64,000 nt of DNA from Sycobia sp. Sy_11 (lineage: Eukaryota > Arthropoda > Insecta > Hymenoptera > Epichrysomallidae). The stretch covers positions 1,719,001-1,783,000 of the forward strand of contig JACCIC010000036.1 of NCBI GenBank assembly GCA_018907035.1, in the 5' to 3' direction. The position numbers and the translations under genes were made by a program. How positions within the stretch are numbered: position 1 is the first letter of the stretch; every line of letters starts with the position of its first letter. Shown here piece by piece: positions 1 to 14,904 of this stretch. The notes below the pieces were generated by a model. The model had not been told where the DNA came from. It did not search any database and was given only the letters and a program-made list of their open reading frames with translations.

Positions 1-105
1 TTCAGCTACAATTTAATCTACTATCATTGTAGAGAAAGACGTATGAAGCAAAAATTATTCGAACTTTGAATATAAATAAAACCTTAGAAATATATATTTC
101 CCTAC

Positions 106-496
106 CTGGTATCGCATTATTGTTCCCAAAATTTTTCTCTAGTACATCAGTCGGTGGAGCCACATTTTCATTTTTCAGCGATAGCAGTTCCTGTCTGAGA
201 AATTCTGTATCATCGAAACTTGGAGGTTTGTCGATATTCGCACTCTCTTTATAAACGCCTTCGTAATGATGATGCGATGACGTACCCTTCAGACGTTTCT
301 TCATATTCAACTGCTTCATGAAAATCTGAGTCAGGATTGCGCGCATATCTTTAGCATCGAGCTCGTGACTCGTGAGTTGTTGATGATTCTGATATTGGTT
401 AGTCTCCCCTGCTAATTCATGGTCATGGTGGTGAAACTCCACACCCTGATGCACACGTTTCATGCGCGATGGCTCGTTGCTCGGCCCACTAGTGTC
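106..496 (-). CDS. Exon 5 of APD-like gene
   Basis: The exon starts after a TTATTTCAG acceptor (AG at 498-497) and ends before a GTAGGG donor at 105. It is 391 nt, entered in phase 0 and left in phase 1. It encodes [15 protein letters not shown], then an acidic and His-rich stretch with two HHH runs (HHHDH, HHHY) and a predicted helical segment around [20 protein letters not shown]. No known domain was recognised here. The next exon lies to the left of the window. Confidence 0.65.
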
Positions 497-3400
497 CTGA
501 AATAAATATTATGTTGTCAAATATCTCTCTTCTACCTTTTTGTCTTATGAATTTCGCGGTTGTGTACAAAGCGCTACAGAGCTCGTATCTGGCAATACCA
601 TACATCATTTCAAAGGTCTTGACATAACGTACAAAACAACGCTATTCATGATTAGTTTGGATATTGCGTTCAAAAGTTATAGACGTGTAAACATGGAGTT
701 CACTAACGCCAAAATTCGCGCTATTTTGAAGTTTTCCTTCGTCAAAGGCAAATCCGCTAGAAAAACGTTCCGTGAGATTAATGGTGCATTGGAGGATGGC
801 ACGCTATCACTTCGAATCGCAGAGAAATGGTTTCGACGATTCAGAGCTGGTGAAAACGACATCATGAATATACCAAAAGGCGAAAGACCTGTGACGACGA
901 ATACTGATCAAATCATGGAATTTATCGAGTTAGAACGGCATGTGGCATCTCGTAACATCGCCCAGGAGATGAGAATTAGTCACCAAACCATTTTAAACCA
1001 TCTGCAGAAGGCTGGATACAAAGAAAGCTTGACGTTTGGATGCCGCGTGATTTGACGCCAAAAATCCTTCTGGACCGAATCAACGCCTGCGATGTGTTGC
1101 TGAAACGATACGAGCACGACCCATTTTTGAAGCGGATGGTGACTGGCGACGAAAAATGGATCACATACGACAATATCAAGCGAAAACGGTCGTAGTCTAA
1201 AGCCGGTGGACCGTTCCAAGCAGTGGTCAAGCCGGGATTGACGGACAGGAAGGTTTTGCTGTGTGTTTGGTGGGATTGGAAGGGATTCATCCACTATGAG
1301 CTGCTCCCATATGGCCAGACGCTTAATTCTACTATCTACTGTGAACAACTGGAGTTTGAAGCAGGCTATTGACCAGAAGCGTCCACAATTGGCCAATAGG
1401 AAGGATGTAGTATTCCACCAGGACAACGCCAGACTACACACTTCGTTGATGACTCGTCAGAAGCTACGGGAGTTCGGATGGGAGGTTTTATCGCAAGCCA
1501 GAAATGTTTCAAATTTAATCGCGTATGTTTCATTTTAATTGAATCTTTCGAAAAAGTGAATACCCGTCATTCATAAACTACGCTGTAGAATCTATAAATG
1601 GAAAAAATTTACTTCTTAAATTTTCTAAATCTCGAATCGAATTTCTGGCTTCTATACTTAACGCTAATTTGGGTTCGATAAAATGTAAAAGTTCGAACAA
1701 TTTCCGATGTTCTAAAAGCCTTTTTTTCATTTCCCTCATTGACGTCACATAAAAGTTAGTATAATTGCCTTTAAAAGTAGCAATGGCTTCTGATGATAAT
1801 TATTAAAATAATTTTGATGTCTTAAGACCTAAGTAGATATCATTTAAGTGTTTCAAATTCTGAGAAACACTGAAATCGGTCTTAGATACTTGTGGAAGTG
1901 CTGCATCCAAGATAAAATTCATATGGATTTGTTTAAAATACGATTTATAGATCTTAATACTTTATCAATTAAAAGCGTTTAGTTTGAAATAACGCGTTGA
2001 AAAAATTATAAAAATTTAAACAATATTATTACTTTTAAATACTTGACTCGATATTTTTTAAATTTGATGCCTTTTTAAAAACTAAGTGAAAATATATTTT
2101 ATAGCACCGACCATAACTCAAGGAGTCTTGTATAAAAATTATCTCTTAAGCCACGTAGTATCAGATATTTTAAGCATACTTTTTTGAGCGCATACTAAAA
2201 ATTTCTGAGCAATTAAAAAGAATTATTTTATTAGTTTAACTCAAAATTTTAATTCATTTTTCAAGCGGCAAGAATGGCTTTCTTGAAATTTTGCTTGCTC
2301 GGACTTGCTTACTGATAACACAGACTTTAAATAATTTTAATAATTATTAAATTTTTATTAATTATTAAATTAATAATTATTTAATCATTTTAATAATTCG
2401 CCTCTTCAATAATTTCTCATGCATAAACCAGCTTTGGATCTTAATACTATACCTGAATTACTGCAGTTATATTATAGTTCCGAATACTTAGAATCAGAAT
2501 GAATAAAGCCTTATTTATGTAAATTTCGATATATACTATAAAAGTCTTTCGTGCAAAAATAAATTTTTTAAAAAAGCAGTTTATTATCTTGGTATATGAA
2601 CATTTGTTTTGTTTTATTATGAGAAGATTTATAATATAATTACATGTATTATTATGTATGTATTTTTGTCTTAATTTATTACTGAATTTAGAAAAATATT
2701 TTATATAAAGTTTTTATAAAATACACATAACATTTATGTTTATTACAATCAGTAGAACTATGTCAGTGAATTGATTGTGAGTTTAACTATAGAATATTTT
2801 TTGTGTTTTAGAACCTTCGGAATGTATTTTATATAAATTTTTTATAAAATACATGAGAAGATGTATTTCAAATTCTAATATGCTAAGAACATATCAAACT
2901 CGCGTAACTATTTTACTTTTGTTAAAAGTTCTTATTTGAATATTATAGATTTATTATAATTTTAGTTTATTTTAGTTTTATTTTATTACTATCACTTGAA
3001 CAAATATATTTATATCTAGTAGTAAAAGAAATTGAATGAAGATAAAAATCACAATTATTCTCTTATGTTGTATTATATATTAAGCTATAAAAAATAATGG
3101 AAATATATTTCTTCTCACAATATTTATCAGTCAATTAAATAATAATTTCTTCTAAAATACTAGACAACGTCAACGATTGCAATAATATATGGTTATACTC
3201 TTGCTATATATTCGTGTGAACCAAAACAACTAATGCTCGAACAACCGAAAGCCGATCATCCTTTGTTTATTTTAGCCGATATATTGAGTACACATAAATG
3301 TTAAATTTGAAATGCCCCGCTACTTTTAAAGGCCAAAGATAAAATATATATATTAAAAGTTACGACTATTTCGTAGATTATATATAATCTCATTTACATT

Positions 3401-4891
3401 TGAATGATTTCATAATAATAATTAATTATTTAAAATTGTATATTACTTTATATATATATATATTTATTTATTTATTTATAAATATTATAAATAGTTGCAT
3501 ATGTGGTTGTAGGGCTAATGGCGAGTATTACCACGATTTTTTCCATTTAATAATTAATAAACTAGTATATAATCATAAAATTCGAACGTGCTTTTAGTAG
3601 TACTTCTACGGTAGTGTGAAAAACTGCTTAAAATTATGTATTAAAATAATCTTAAATTTACGAAAAAAATTTGTAAATATCTGTATATATATTTAGTATA
3701 ATAAAATAAAAAAGAATACACTGTACAGATCAAAAATATTTAAAAGAGATAATATTTAAAACTAGTTGCAAAAATGTATAGAAAGTTTCATTATTTTTAA
3801 GATAAGTAAAATAATAATTATTATTAGAATAATTATTATTATTTTTAATAATATTTGTAATAATAATAATAATATTAAAAATAGTATTTAGAATAATTAT
3901 GACTATTAATAATAATTATAATAGTTAATAATAATATTAATCAGAATATTCATAAATAATAATAATATTAATAATTAAGAATCTTTATTAATGAATTTTT
4001 AGTAGTGGAAATGTTGTAAAATAGGTATGTGCATGCGGCTAAAGTTATATATTAGCATTAATAATTTTTTTAACAGTCTTGCTTGTTTTATACGAACATA
4101 CAGATCATATAACTTTAAAATATCGCGCGACTTTCAGCTAACCAGCGCGGGGAGAGGTAAAACCTCTAACTCATAATACTCGAGTTGTCGGTACTGCTTC
4201 CCATCTCTGAATATGAGAGTAGTGTCAAATTAACCTGAAGAATAACAAGGATAATACCGACTAACGTCACACATTCTTTACGATACGAATCTCAAAGTTG
4301 GATATGGCCATTCAACTGAGCTGGCCTGGTATTAATAGTTTAAGAGTGCTCCATACCGCGATCCCAGCGCCACGATGAACTATTCAAACGGAAATGAAAA
4401 TGTGTAAATCGTAGTTTTCGTTTTGCGTCCTCATTTTACGTTTTACAATGTTGAAACAAATTTTATACGAATCTTTGAAAAATTCTACAACTGGGGGTGT
4501 CCCTTATTGCTTTAATTATATGTTTCAAAGTTCGTTTAAAAAAATAAGAAAATGTTTATCTAACTGTCGTCTGCACTATAGACCTCGCCGTTTTGCAGTA
4601 ACATCAAATAACAACAAATATTATAAATTTTATACGTATAGTACAGATAAAACTTGGATAGCCCCGGATGTAGAATTGAATAATGAATCAAATGAACTTT
4701 GTTTCATCTTTCTATTCATAGAATTGAGGGAGTAAAACGAAATATAAGATTTTATTATGGTTATAATGCAAGTTGTCAATTCTGTAGATAAAAAAGTGAG
4801 AACTTTAATTTCTGATTTTTTGAATAGGTGGCGCTGAAGAAAATATTCAATGCCGTACAAATCAAATAAAGAATTATGAAGCCTGGTGCAG

Positions 4892-4950
<59 letters not shown>

Positions 4951-6238
4951 TAAATACACACATGTATTCATCCATGCATGCAAATACATTGCAAACATAG
5001 TAATGTGATTCGGAAATTTCAGATTACAGAGAGGTGCGAGATATACAAGCTTGAGCCAATAAATATATATGAAAATATAATAGGAAAGTAATTGTTCTTT
5101 TCCTAACCTAAAGTATATATAATATTTATCTAGGCAAAAATGTTATTATTGCCTACGCAGATTTAATATTTATATACATCCTAACAATTTTTTATTAAAT
5201 AAATCGTTTCTTATGACAACTAAAGCTCATAAGAAATTCCCAAAATTTCAAAAATGTTTATTTTTTTTACAGGATAGTCTTTTAGCTACAATAAAAACTC
5301 ATAATTTTAGGAGGAAATGAGTTTTGAGTGTTCACAGCGTGTAATTGATGCATTTGAGTTATTACTTCGATATTCACCCCTATTAGATAAAACGAATAAG
5401 AAAAAGTAACATGAAAAGAATATATAATTTTTAATTCAAATGTAAAATATCATAAAACCATCATTATTTTGGAATGTAGAAGTGTATGATTGTGTATTTA
5501 TAGTACTGAATTTTGTATAAGGAGTAAGTACAGCTCCTAAATTAATATATTATATTATAAATATTTAAATATATAGTTATTTATATAAAGCAATTTTTTA
5601 ATTTAATCTTATATTACACATCATTATACTGTTATTGGCACTTTGTATAATTTATACAATTATGTAATAACAGCTTTTATAGAAACTTTTTGTAAGAAAA
5701 CTGTTACAAATTTAAATATTAAAATAATTTTTAATGAAGTAACACTATTATAAAAAAGACTATTATACAAAATATAAAAAATATATTTTTCAGATCCGAT
5801 ATAAAAAATGGACACAATTCTTTTAATGAATAATAAGACTATTTGTATCATTGTGGCTAATATTAACGGATATATACATGTATTACGTTATATACGTATA
5901 CAAAATTATAAAAAGAATATTTAACACAACAGGTATTTTTCTAAAAATTTGATAAATTGATACATTTTGACAATAGCACTTATATATTAGAAATTACTAT
6001 CTTTTTCAATAAGTATTTTTTCAATAGTTTCATTACTATCTATTCAATGGGTAATTATAAAAATTTTATTTTAAAATATATTCTTGTATGGTTAAAGTTT
6101 CCTTTAGTATTTCATACATTGTAATTTTTTGGAATAAATATGTCAGATTAAATAAAGTCAATATGCAAAATACAAAAATTATACATATATTGCAGCCAAA
6201 AATATCACGATGTATAATATAGAAATATTTTTTGTAAA

Positions 6239-6296
<58 letters not shown>

Positions 6297-7040
6297 ATTT
6301 AAATAATTATAATGTAGAGTATAATATGCCATTATATTTAGAAGCTGTACTTGCTCCCTATGTAAAATCCAATCCTATTAAATATACAATCATACTGTTC
6401 TGCTTACTTTCTCAGAAAATGGTGATTTCATACTTTTCATTTAAAGTAAAAATTATATATTCTTCCCACTCTAATTTTTCATTATTTTGTATATTAGAGA
6501 CCTAACATAATAGCTATCTTGATTGCATTAACATCAGATTATATCTATAATATTAATATTATTACTTACGAACAATGAAACCGCCCCCTTCAAAACTTTA
6601 ATTTATCATTATTTTTTTCATGATTATTTATATATACTTTAAATGGTCCTTTAAAATTAAAAATAAAGAAGGCCATACGTATTATGCGATTTGTGTATTT
6701 ATTAATACGTAATAAATGAATATGTTTGTACTATTACCTTATTTTTATTTTCTTTACATCTAAGAATCTTATTATATAAATATAAATACTTCATACCCTC
6801 GTGTCCACTCTGGGGAAGGGGAGATGAAGCTAATTGTCTTTTGGGAGGCTTTACATTTTTAATGAATTTATTTAATAATTTTTTTCTTCAAAAAATAGCA
6901 TCTTAAATTATAGGTTTTTGTCTATCACTTGCACATTGAAATATAATATAACTGAACTTATTTGTATTTTGGGTGCCCGTCATGTCTCGTCTGTATATAA
7001 CCGTTTGTCTGTAATTTTTTTATGAAATATATACTGATCT

Positions 7041-7097
<57 letters not shown>

Positions 7098-7339
7098 TTG
7101 CCATTAATAATTAATAATTTCTATTGAATTATTGTTTACATGTTTATTTAAGTAATCATTAAATTACAATTATTATTGAAATAAAATTTTAATTTTCTAT
7201 TATTTTTAATTCATAAAAAGTTAAATCTAGAGATAATTAACATTATAGAAGAGAAAAGAATAATCCATCAGAATGATGACCAAGAATTGTATCAAGATCT
7301 ATCTCCCATTCATCAGGTAATCATTATGTTGATACCTGC

Positions 7340-7383
<44 letters not shown>

Positions 7384-7861
7384 ATTATCGGATCAGCTGT
7401 ACGACATTTTTCGAGAGGTTGGGTCGACTCTGTTCGGATTTGTGTTTCATTCGTTTAGAAAATCGTAAACACTCGCATGCTGTCATCAAATCGTATACAA
7501 TGCGATGTTGCCACTACTTTTTACATGATTTTGGAAACAGTGTTGAACGAATTGATAGAATACACCAGCTGCCAGCGCAATGATACGATTTGCGCGACCG
7601 TGGACCGTGATACCCGTAATACAGTTATTGACCACATATTCAAATACATGATTCTATGATCATTACAGTTTTAGTATGATAAAATAATTCATTAACACAA
7701 ACTATTGTATTAATTAAAAATAATGATTAATTCAATTTTCATTTAATTGAAAATTGAAAATAATACCTTATTAATTATATATATCGATAAAAATTAAAAG
7801 TAATTATAAATTATTACAAGTTAATTAAAAAATATCTCAACCCTGAGATATGTATATCTAA

Positions 7862-7910
<49 letters not shown>

Positions 7911-8397
7911 CGTTGATTGATAAATATTTTTATCGGTCTTTACAGTCTTTATAATATAATATATAAAAACATTATTATGTTGGAATAATGTAAGAATGAA
8001 CTAGTAAGAAAGTAATACAAAAATATTTTTTAAAATTAATTACAATTATTTATTAATTTTTGTTATAATTCAGGTAACTGTTTCACTCTCCATATCCAAC
8101 GTGCCTTGCTTTTGCCGATTGGTCTACTCGAATATTTTTTGTCTGAAATTCGTGAAAAAATGAAGATATAGCCTGATTGGAATTTTAATATGAAAAAAAG
8201 AGTTACATATTATAATAATATCATATATTTCAGTGAATAATAATACTAATTGCAATTATTGATTTACAATGCAATATTATAATTAAACAAGAAGGAGAAT
8301 ATTAAATAAGTATATGTACTATGACATTAGAACTAATATAAAATTACAGGCATTACACATTTTTTCTATTTTTCAATAGTTTACACTTCTTTATCAC

Positions 8398-8463
<66 letters not shown>

Positions 8464-9077
8464 TACCAAAATTATTTCTTGTGCTCCCAACCCCTCTATT
8501 TCATCAAAATTTTTTTCATATCATATTGGGTCGTTCAATTTTATGTATGAAAAAATGAAACATTTTATATAAACTACAGGTATAATTTCAATTGTTTCTC
8601 TCGAAATATAAGAATAATAACCTAATAAATAACATACATACTCTGCAAATTAAGTCTTATTCAATTTTTTAATTTAGTCGATAAATTTAATTTATTTTTG
8701 TCTTAATTCTTTATTTATTTATATATTTGTGAAATTAGTTTACTTTTTCAAACATTTTCGCATTTCTTTTATATTTTTTTCTTTCATTATTTTGTGTTAT
8801 ACTTATTGTTTTTTGTTCATAATATATTATTCATAATGATAAACAATTTTAATTTGAGTGACAAAGATGCAAGCGATATAAAAATTGTTTGTACGAGAAA
8901 ACGTCATTTACAACTGAGTGCAAAACGATTATCGCAGAAACGACTGGCGGCGAAAAGGTATATGTTCTTCATTCATAATTAAAAAAATAATAAATAATTT
9001 TGATTTATTTGTGTAAAGTTAGTAGAGTAAAAAATATATATTCGTCAGATATATAGAAAATTAAGAAAACACCTATA

Positions 9078-9129
<52 letters not shown>

Positions 9130-10800
9130 TGTTAAAATAAAAAAAAAAAACGTTTTGCGTTATTATGCAGGAATTAAAAATTGTATTTAGTTCGACTGTT
9201 CTGAAATAAATTAATAAATATTTTTATCGGTTTTACAGTCTTTATACAATAAAATATTATACTAATATAATGACAGTCAGACTCTCCTAGTTTATAATAA
9301 CCCCCACAAAATTTAAAATACAAATTACTAATAACAAATAAAATAAAAAATCAATTAAATAAAGATTAAAAATTAAAAATAATACAAATAAAATAATCTA
9401 TATTCTATGTTAATAAAGGAGAATCTGATTTTCCCTACCAGCTTAAATTTAAATTTACTTTTCATCTCCGACGTTTCGAACAGTTCCGGCTCATCTTCAA
9501 GGACTAAACTCTTTAGTAGACTAAATTTTTAGTAGTGATTTCTATTTCAGATTGTACGGTGGTGATTATAAATAAGGACTTTACGATACTCATTATATTA
9601 GTATATTATATTATTGTAGCAAAACTGTAAAACCGATAAAAAATTTTATCAATTTACAGTCGAATTCTCTACCTTTTCAGCTGAAGCATTTGCTTCAGAT
9701 ATGCTAAATACTTCTTGGTATCGGATATGCTCAATCCACTCGACACAGCTCCATCTTTATATATGTACGGATTCAAAATGTGTACTAAATTCACTGCACA
9801 ATCTCAGCGCCAATAATGAATTAGTTAATGAAATGAATTATAAACTGATAAAATTCAAGAAATCAAGAAAAGAAATCAAAATAGAAGTCTTAAGGACATC
9901 TGCTCATTAAATAACACTGAAAATCGTATTGCCAGCAAAGCAGCCGAAGAAGCAGTTCTAATACAGCGTAAAAAATAAAATATAACAACGCCGCAAATAT
10001 GTTAATACGAAAAAGAATGGAACTACATGCGATAGAAATATATTGTAATAATATATGGATAGAGAAAAAAAACACAAATACAAACAATAAAGACAAATTT
10101 TTTCGAACCAAGTTAAATTTTACCATAATATTTATTTATTTTTGAAAGTTTTTAATATTTCTTTTCATAAAAATTTTATTATAAATGTACGTAGAACCTA
10201 AACTTGCTAGTGAATGTATCTTTTTATAAAATGTTTTATGTCATATTTAATTTTAAATAAATGAAATATACAAATTGGTTTTTAAACGCAGTATTTTTAT
10301 TCTTTATAGTTATTGTATCATTTTCGTGTTGTAATTGAATTTTGGGTCATTCTTACTGTTACAGGTTGAAATTTTAATTGCAATATTTATTATAAAAACT
10401 AAGTAAGAAAAAATGATAATGAAAAATCAACTACGACTCTTAAAATATTAATACAAAGATCTTATTTAACCTATAATTAAAAAAATAAAAATAATTAAGC
10501 ATAAATAAATAAAAAAAATGTTAAAAACCTATTTTTAAAAAAATGGTTAATAAATTTAATTAAACGGCAAAAAAGAAATAACAGAAAAATTTAACTAAAT
10601 TTAACACATAAAACTCTGCCCAGAAAATATTAAATATGAAAAATATTAAAATATAAAATTTAAACAAATTATGCTCCAATGAGCAAAAACATCCGACTAA
10701 GTTTAGGTAATCTACAGGTATCCCCGCTAAAAGGATCGATTCAATTTCAGGTAACATTATATCATATTATTTTGCAAAATTCAGAAGGGATTTTATATAA

Positions 10801-10840
<40 letters not shown>

Positions 10841-12207
10841 GAACACTGCATCAGACAAATGACACAATCTTTATTCGAATTTGTTTTTTAAATTTTGTAA
10901 TATAAATCGATAAAAATAATTGAAATTTGTTTTCAAATATTATATAATTTTTATTAATTTATTATTTTCCAAAATACGCTTATTTAGAATAAGTAATTTA
11001 AAAATAATTTAATACAATAAACAAAATAATCTGTTTTAGATAAATATCAAATAATGATTTAATTATTTTTTTAAATTGCATAATTTTATATTAAGAATAG
11101 TCTAAAGTGCCATTATGTTCCGTATAATTAGTATTTTTATATTCTTTACCCGATAGAATCAAGTACGGTTATGTTCGACACAAATTATAGATTGCCATTC
11201 GAATTTTAGATTATAAAAATTTTAGATTATAATTACAGATTTATAAAATAAAATTGTAAAAAAAAACAATACAATAAAAATGTAATTGTGAATAAAAAAG
11301 TGCACGGCAATCCTGACAAATTCAAATTTATTTAGATACTACGCAAAACTATCAAAATTTAATATTTTTATTTACTACTTATATTACATATTATAGCATT
11401 GGAATAACAAAACTAATATTTTATACATAAAGCCAATAAAATGAAAATATTGAATTTCTTTATATCTAATAATTATACGTGTAAAGAATGTCAACTTGGT
11501 TTTCTATAAAATGATGAAGAAAAATGCCTTAGACTACATTCCTGGTACTAAAAAATAATTCCCAATTTAAGTGCAGAAAAAAAAGGAGTTATAATGACTA
11601 ATTTATTGCGCAAGAATAGATTAAAAGTAGAATTTCACAGGAATATTGAAAAATTAGAAACAAATCAAAGTAAGACCAACAAAAGCTGAAATAATACTTT
11701 CAAAATTTTCAGAACAGAATCGAAAATTAGCGTTATACATCACCTCGTAGACATCTAATAATTTTGAATAAAATTAATATTTATAGAATAATAAGTTATT
11801 ATGTTATTTGTTTAATAAAAAATAATTTAATACAATACATAAACTCATAGCTTGAAAGAATTATAAAATAATAAAGTCTATTGTGTATTGGATTTTGTCA
11901 TCTTAAAAATTAAGTATAATAATAAATTTTACAATTGTTTACCTTAAACAGACAATATTGTATATCTAAAGTTTCGCAAAAAAAATTAATTTGGAAATAT
12001 TATTCGCTGTTATCTTTATACTTATTTTAATATTCGTAATTAAGAGATCCCATTCTATTCATTAATGAAATAATTAATATCATTATTTTTTATCATTTTT
12101 TTTGTAACATTCTATAAACCAAAGTTTCGTATAAAATTGTGTAAATCATTGGTAAACAAGTTTTGATATAAACTCAATATGAAGTTACTAATATATATAT
12201 ATATATA

Positions 12208-12261
<54 letters not shown>

Positions 12262-12463
12262 TCGTTTGCGACCACCACGGCCCTTGACATTTTTGAGTAA
12301 ATAATTTGGTTAGAAATTAGGAGTATGGAGATTATATATGTTTGTGTGTTTAGATACGCATGCATATATACGTATTTCAATCAAACGCTGGATGTCAAGC
12401 TGATGCTTCTTTATTGCTGCTCGTCTCCTAGGATCCCGCTCCGCTTTCTTCTATACTTAAATA

Positions 12464-12519
<56 letters not shown>

Positions 12520-12606
12520 AAATTAATAAATATTTCCATCAGTCTTACAGTCCAATATAAATTAAAATTAATACATAATAATATCAATACATATCCATAT
12601 CTCCCA

Positions 12607-12662
<56 letters not shown>

Positions 12663-12689
12663 GTGCGTGTGTAAATTTATATATATATA

Positions 12690-12753
<64 letters not shown>

Positions 12754-13415
12754 ACTTCTTGTGACAAATGATCATCTACTTCGCTACTTATTTCATAAGA
12801 ATATTATAAAATATAAATTTTGTATAGATCCTTTATAATTTACATATTTAACTTGGTCTACTACGGCCCTGATTAATACTGGAACAATCGATAAAACAGA
12901 ACAGGATTTTTTGTACACTTCGAGTTCCGTAAAATTCCGCAGTATATTAAAAATGAGGCGCTTCAATCGATTTTAACTTCCGTTAGAGGTATGGAGCACT
13001 CTTAAGCAAACTACTTTGTGTTGATATTCGGGATTCAAGACACCACCTACTGGCCGCGGGTGAAACTGACTATTAATACCGTTAACTTAATTTATTGATG
13101 AAAGTAAAATGATTTTCAATTAAAAATATAGCCTATATTCTTTCGAACGTAATATAGAATACATATTTCGAATTTCCGAGCAAACGGTTCAGTAGTTTTT
13201 TTATTTGGTGTGGACGTGCAAAACATGCATTATATTTATTAATTAGTATAATTGAATTATGATAATATATATCTTATACATATACCCAGATAACAGTGCG
13301 TGCTCAACACGATTTGGCTCCAGCATTTGGCTGGTGCAAATTTTAGTTTATGATTCCAAAATTATGTTTTTATGCAGTAGATGACAGTGTATATAAATAT
13401 ATTAAAATATAGATA

Positions 13416-13450
<35 letters not shown>

Positions 13451-14842
13451 ATTTCTATGATAACTTTAATTTAGGTATATATACACCTTAATATTTAATA
13501 TATAAAATTATATAATACCCATACTATTTGAAATACGAGATATTTGAAATAAGACAATTAAAAGTAATGTGACCGATTTTATTTCTCGGCCTGTGGTAAC
13601 ACTGCAAACCTGTCATTCCGCCACCGCAATAGTAGATCCCTACTCTCTCGATTGAGACCTTGACGACCCGTGTATGATCATTTCTTCACCAGCTGTTTAG
13701 TGTTTTGTAAAAACGCGCGAGTAGAGCATGTGACGAAAGTGGGACAGAGAAATTTAGAGCAACGGTGCGCGATAAAATTTTGTGCGGAACTCGGCGAAAC
13801 CCCGATAGAAACTTATGAAAAAGTATTTAAAGTGTATAGTAATGATGTCCTGAGTCTTAATCAGGTGCTTCGGTGGCATGCAAATTTTAAAAAAGGCCGT
13901 GAAAGCGTCAAAGACGCGAATGTGCAGCGCGTGCGCGCCCTTGTTCGTCCAGCCCGGTGACTAACCATTGGAATGTTGGCGGATGAGTTAAAAATTAACC
14001 GGAAAACACTTAGAAAGATTTGAACCGAAGATTTCGCCATCATAAAGCTATGCGCGAAGATGATACTGAAGAACCTTTCAGATGAGCAAAAACCCTCCGA
14101 ATAATCATCGCTCAAGATAGTCTCGAGCAGGTTGAAAGTGGTCCTACTCTTTTCGATCGAGTTATTACTATTGTTGAAAGGTGGTTCTTTCAATATGATT
14201 CCGAAACTAAACGACAAAACCATCAGTGGCTGTTCCGTGGAGCGCTAAGGCCAAAGAAGGCGAGAATGAGCAAGTTCAAAGTGAAAACCATGTTCATTTG
14301 TTTCTTCGACAGCAAAGGGGTGATTCATAAAGAGTTTGTACCACCTGGAAAAACTCTTTGTTTAATTTGTCCAGGTGGTATAAACTGTAAATCAAGTATT
14401 CTACCGCAGTATACTCGAAAAATTACAAAAAAGGGTGCTCAGAGTGCATCCAAAGATCGCGAAGACTTGAGTTCTACATCACGAAAATGCTCCCTCTCAC
14501 AGAGCGTTCAGTGTCTCTCAGTTTTGGCGTCGCAACGTTACCACAACCGCCCTATTCACCGAATATGAGACCCTGCGACTTTTTCCCATTCCCCCATTTG
14601 AAAAAAATTCGTCAAAAGTCGATATTTTGATTCCGTTGAAGGCGTCCAAAAATCTATGACGTGGGAGCTCAAAGAGGTCCTACAAGAAGTATTCCAGAAT
14701 TATTAGGAAAACTGGAAAACTCGCTGGAATAAGTGTATAGATCCGGGAGGGGATGACTTTGAACGGGATCGCGGTGATGTACCTTAATTTTTAAATATGC
14801 TCGATTTTTCAATTTTGTCGCATTACTTAATTGTCTGATCTC

Positions 14843-14904
<62 letters not shown>

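Noticed and set aside
3830..3980. Dense AATAATTATT-type sequence resembling a palindrome cluster
   Set aside because: Low-complexity AT sequence gives such palindromes by chance; no defined arms.
4448..4735. 95-codon plus-strand open frame
   Set aside because: No recognisable domain, AT-driven composition, and no splice or promoter context; treated as chance.
4630..4998. 122-codon minus-strand open frame
   Set aside because: Its length comes from reading through a TA array; no domain elsewhere in it.
12325..12767. Long open frames on both strands with Tyr-Ile and Arg-Glu/Ser-Leu repeats
   Set aside because: They are translations of TA and CT microsatellites.
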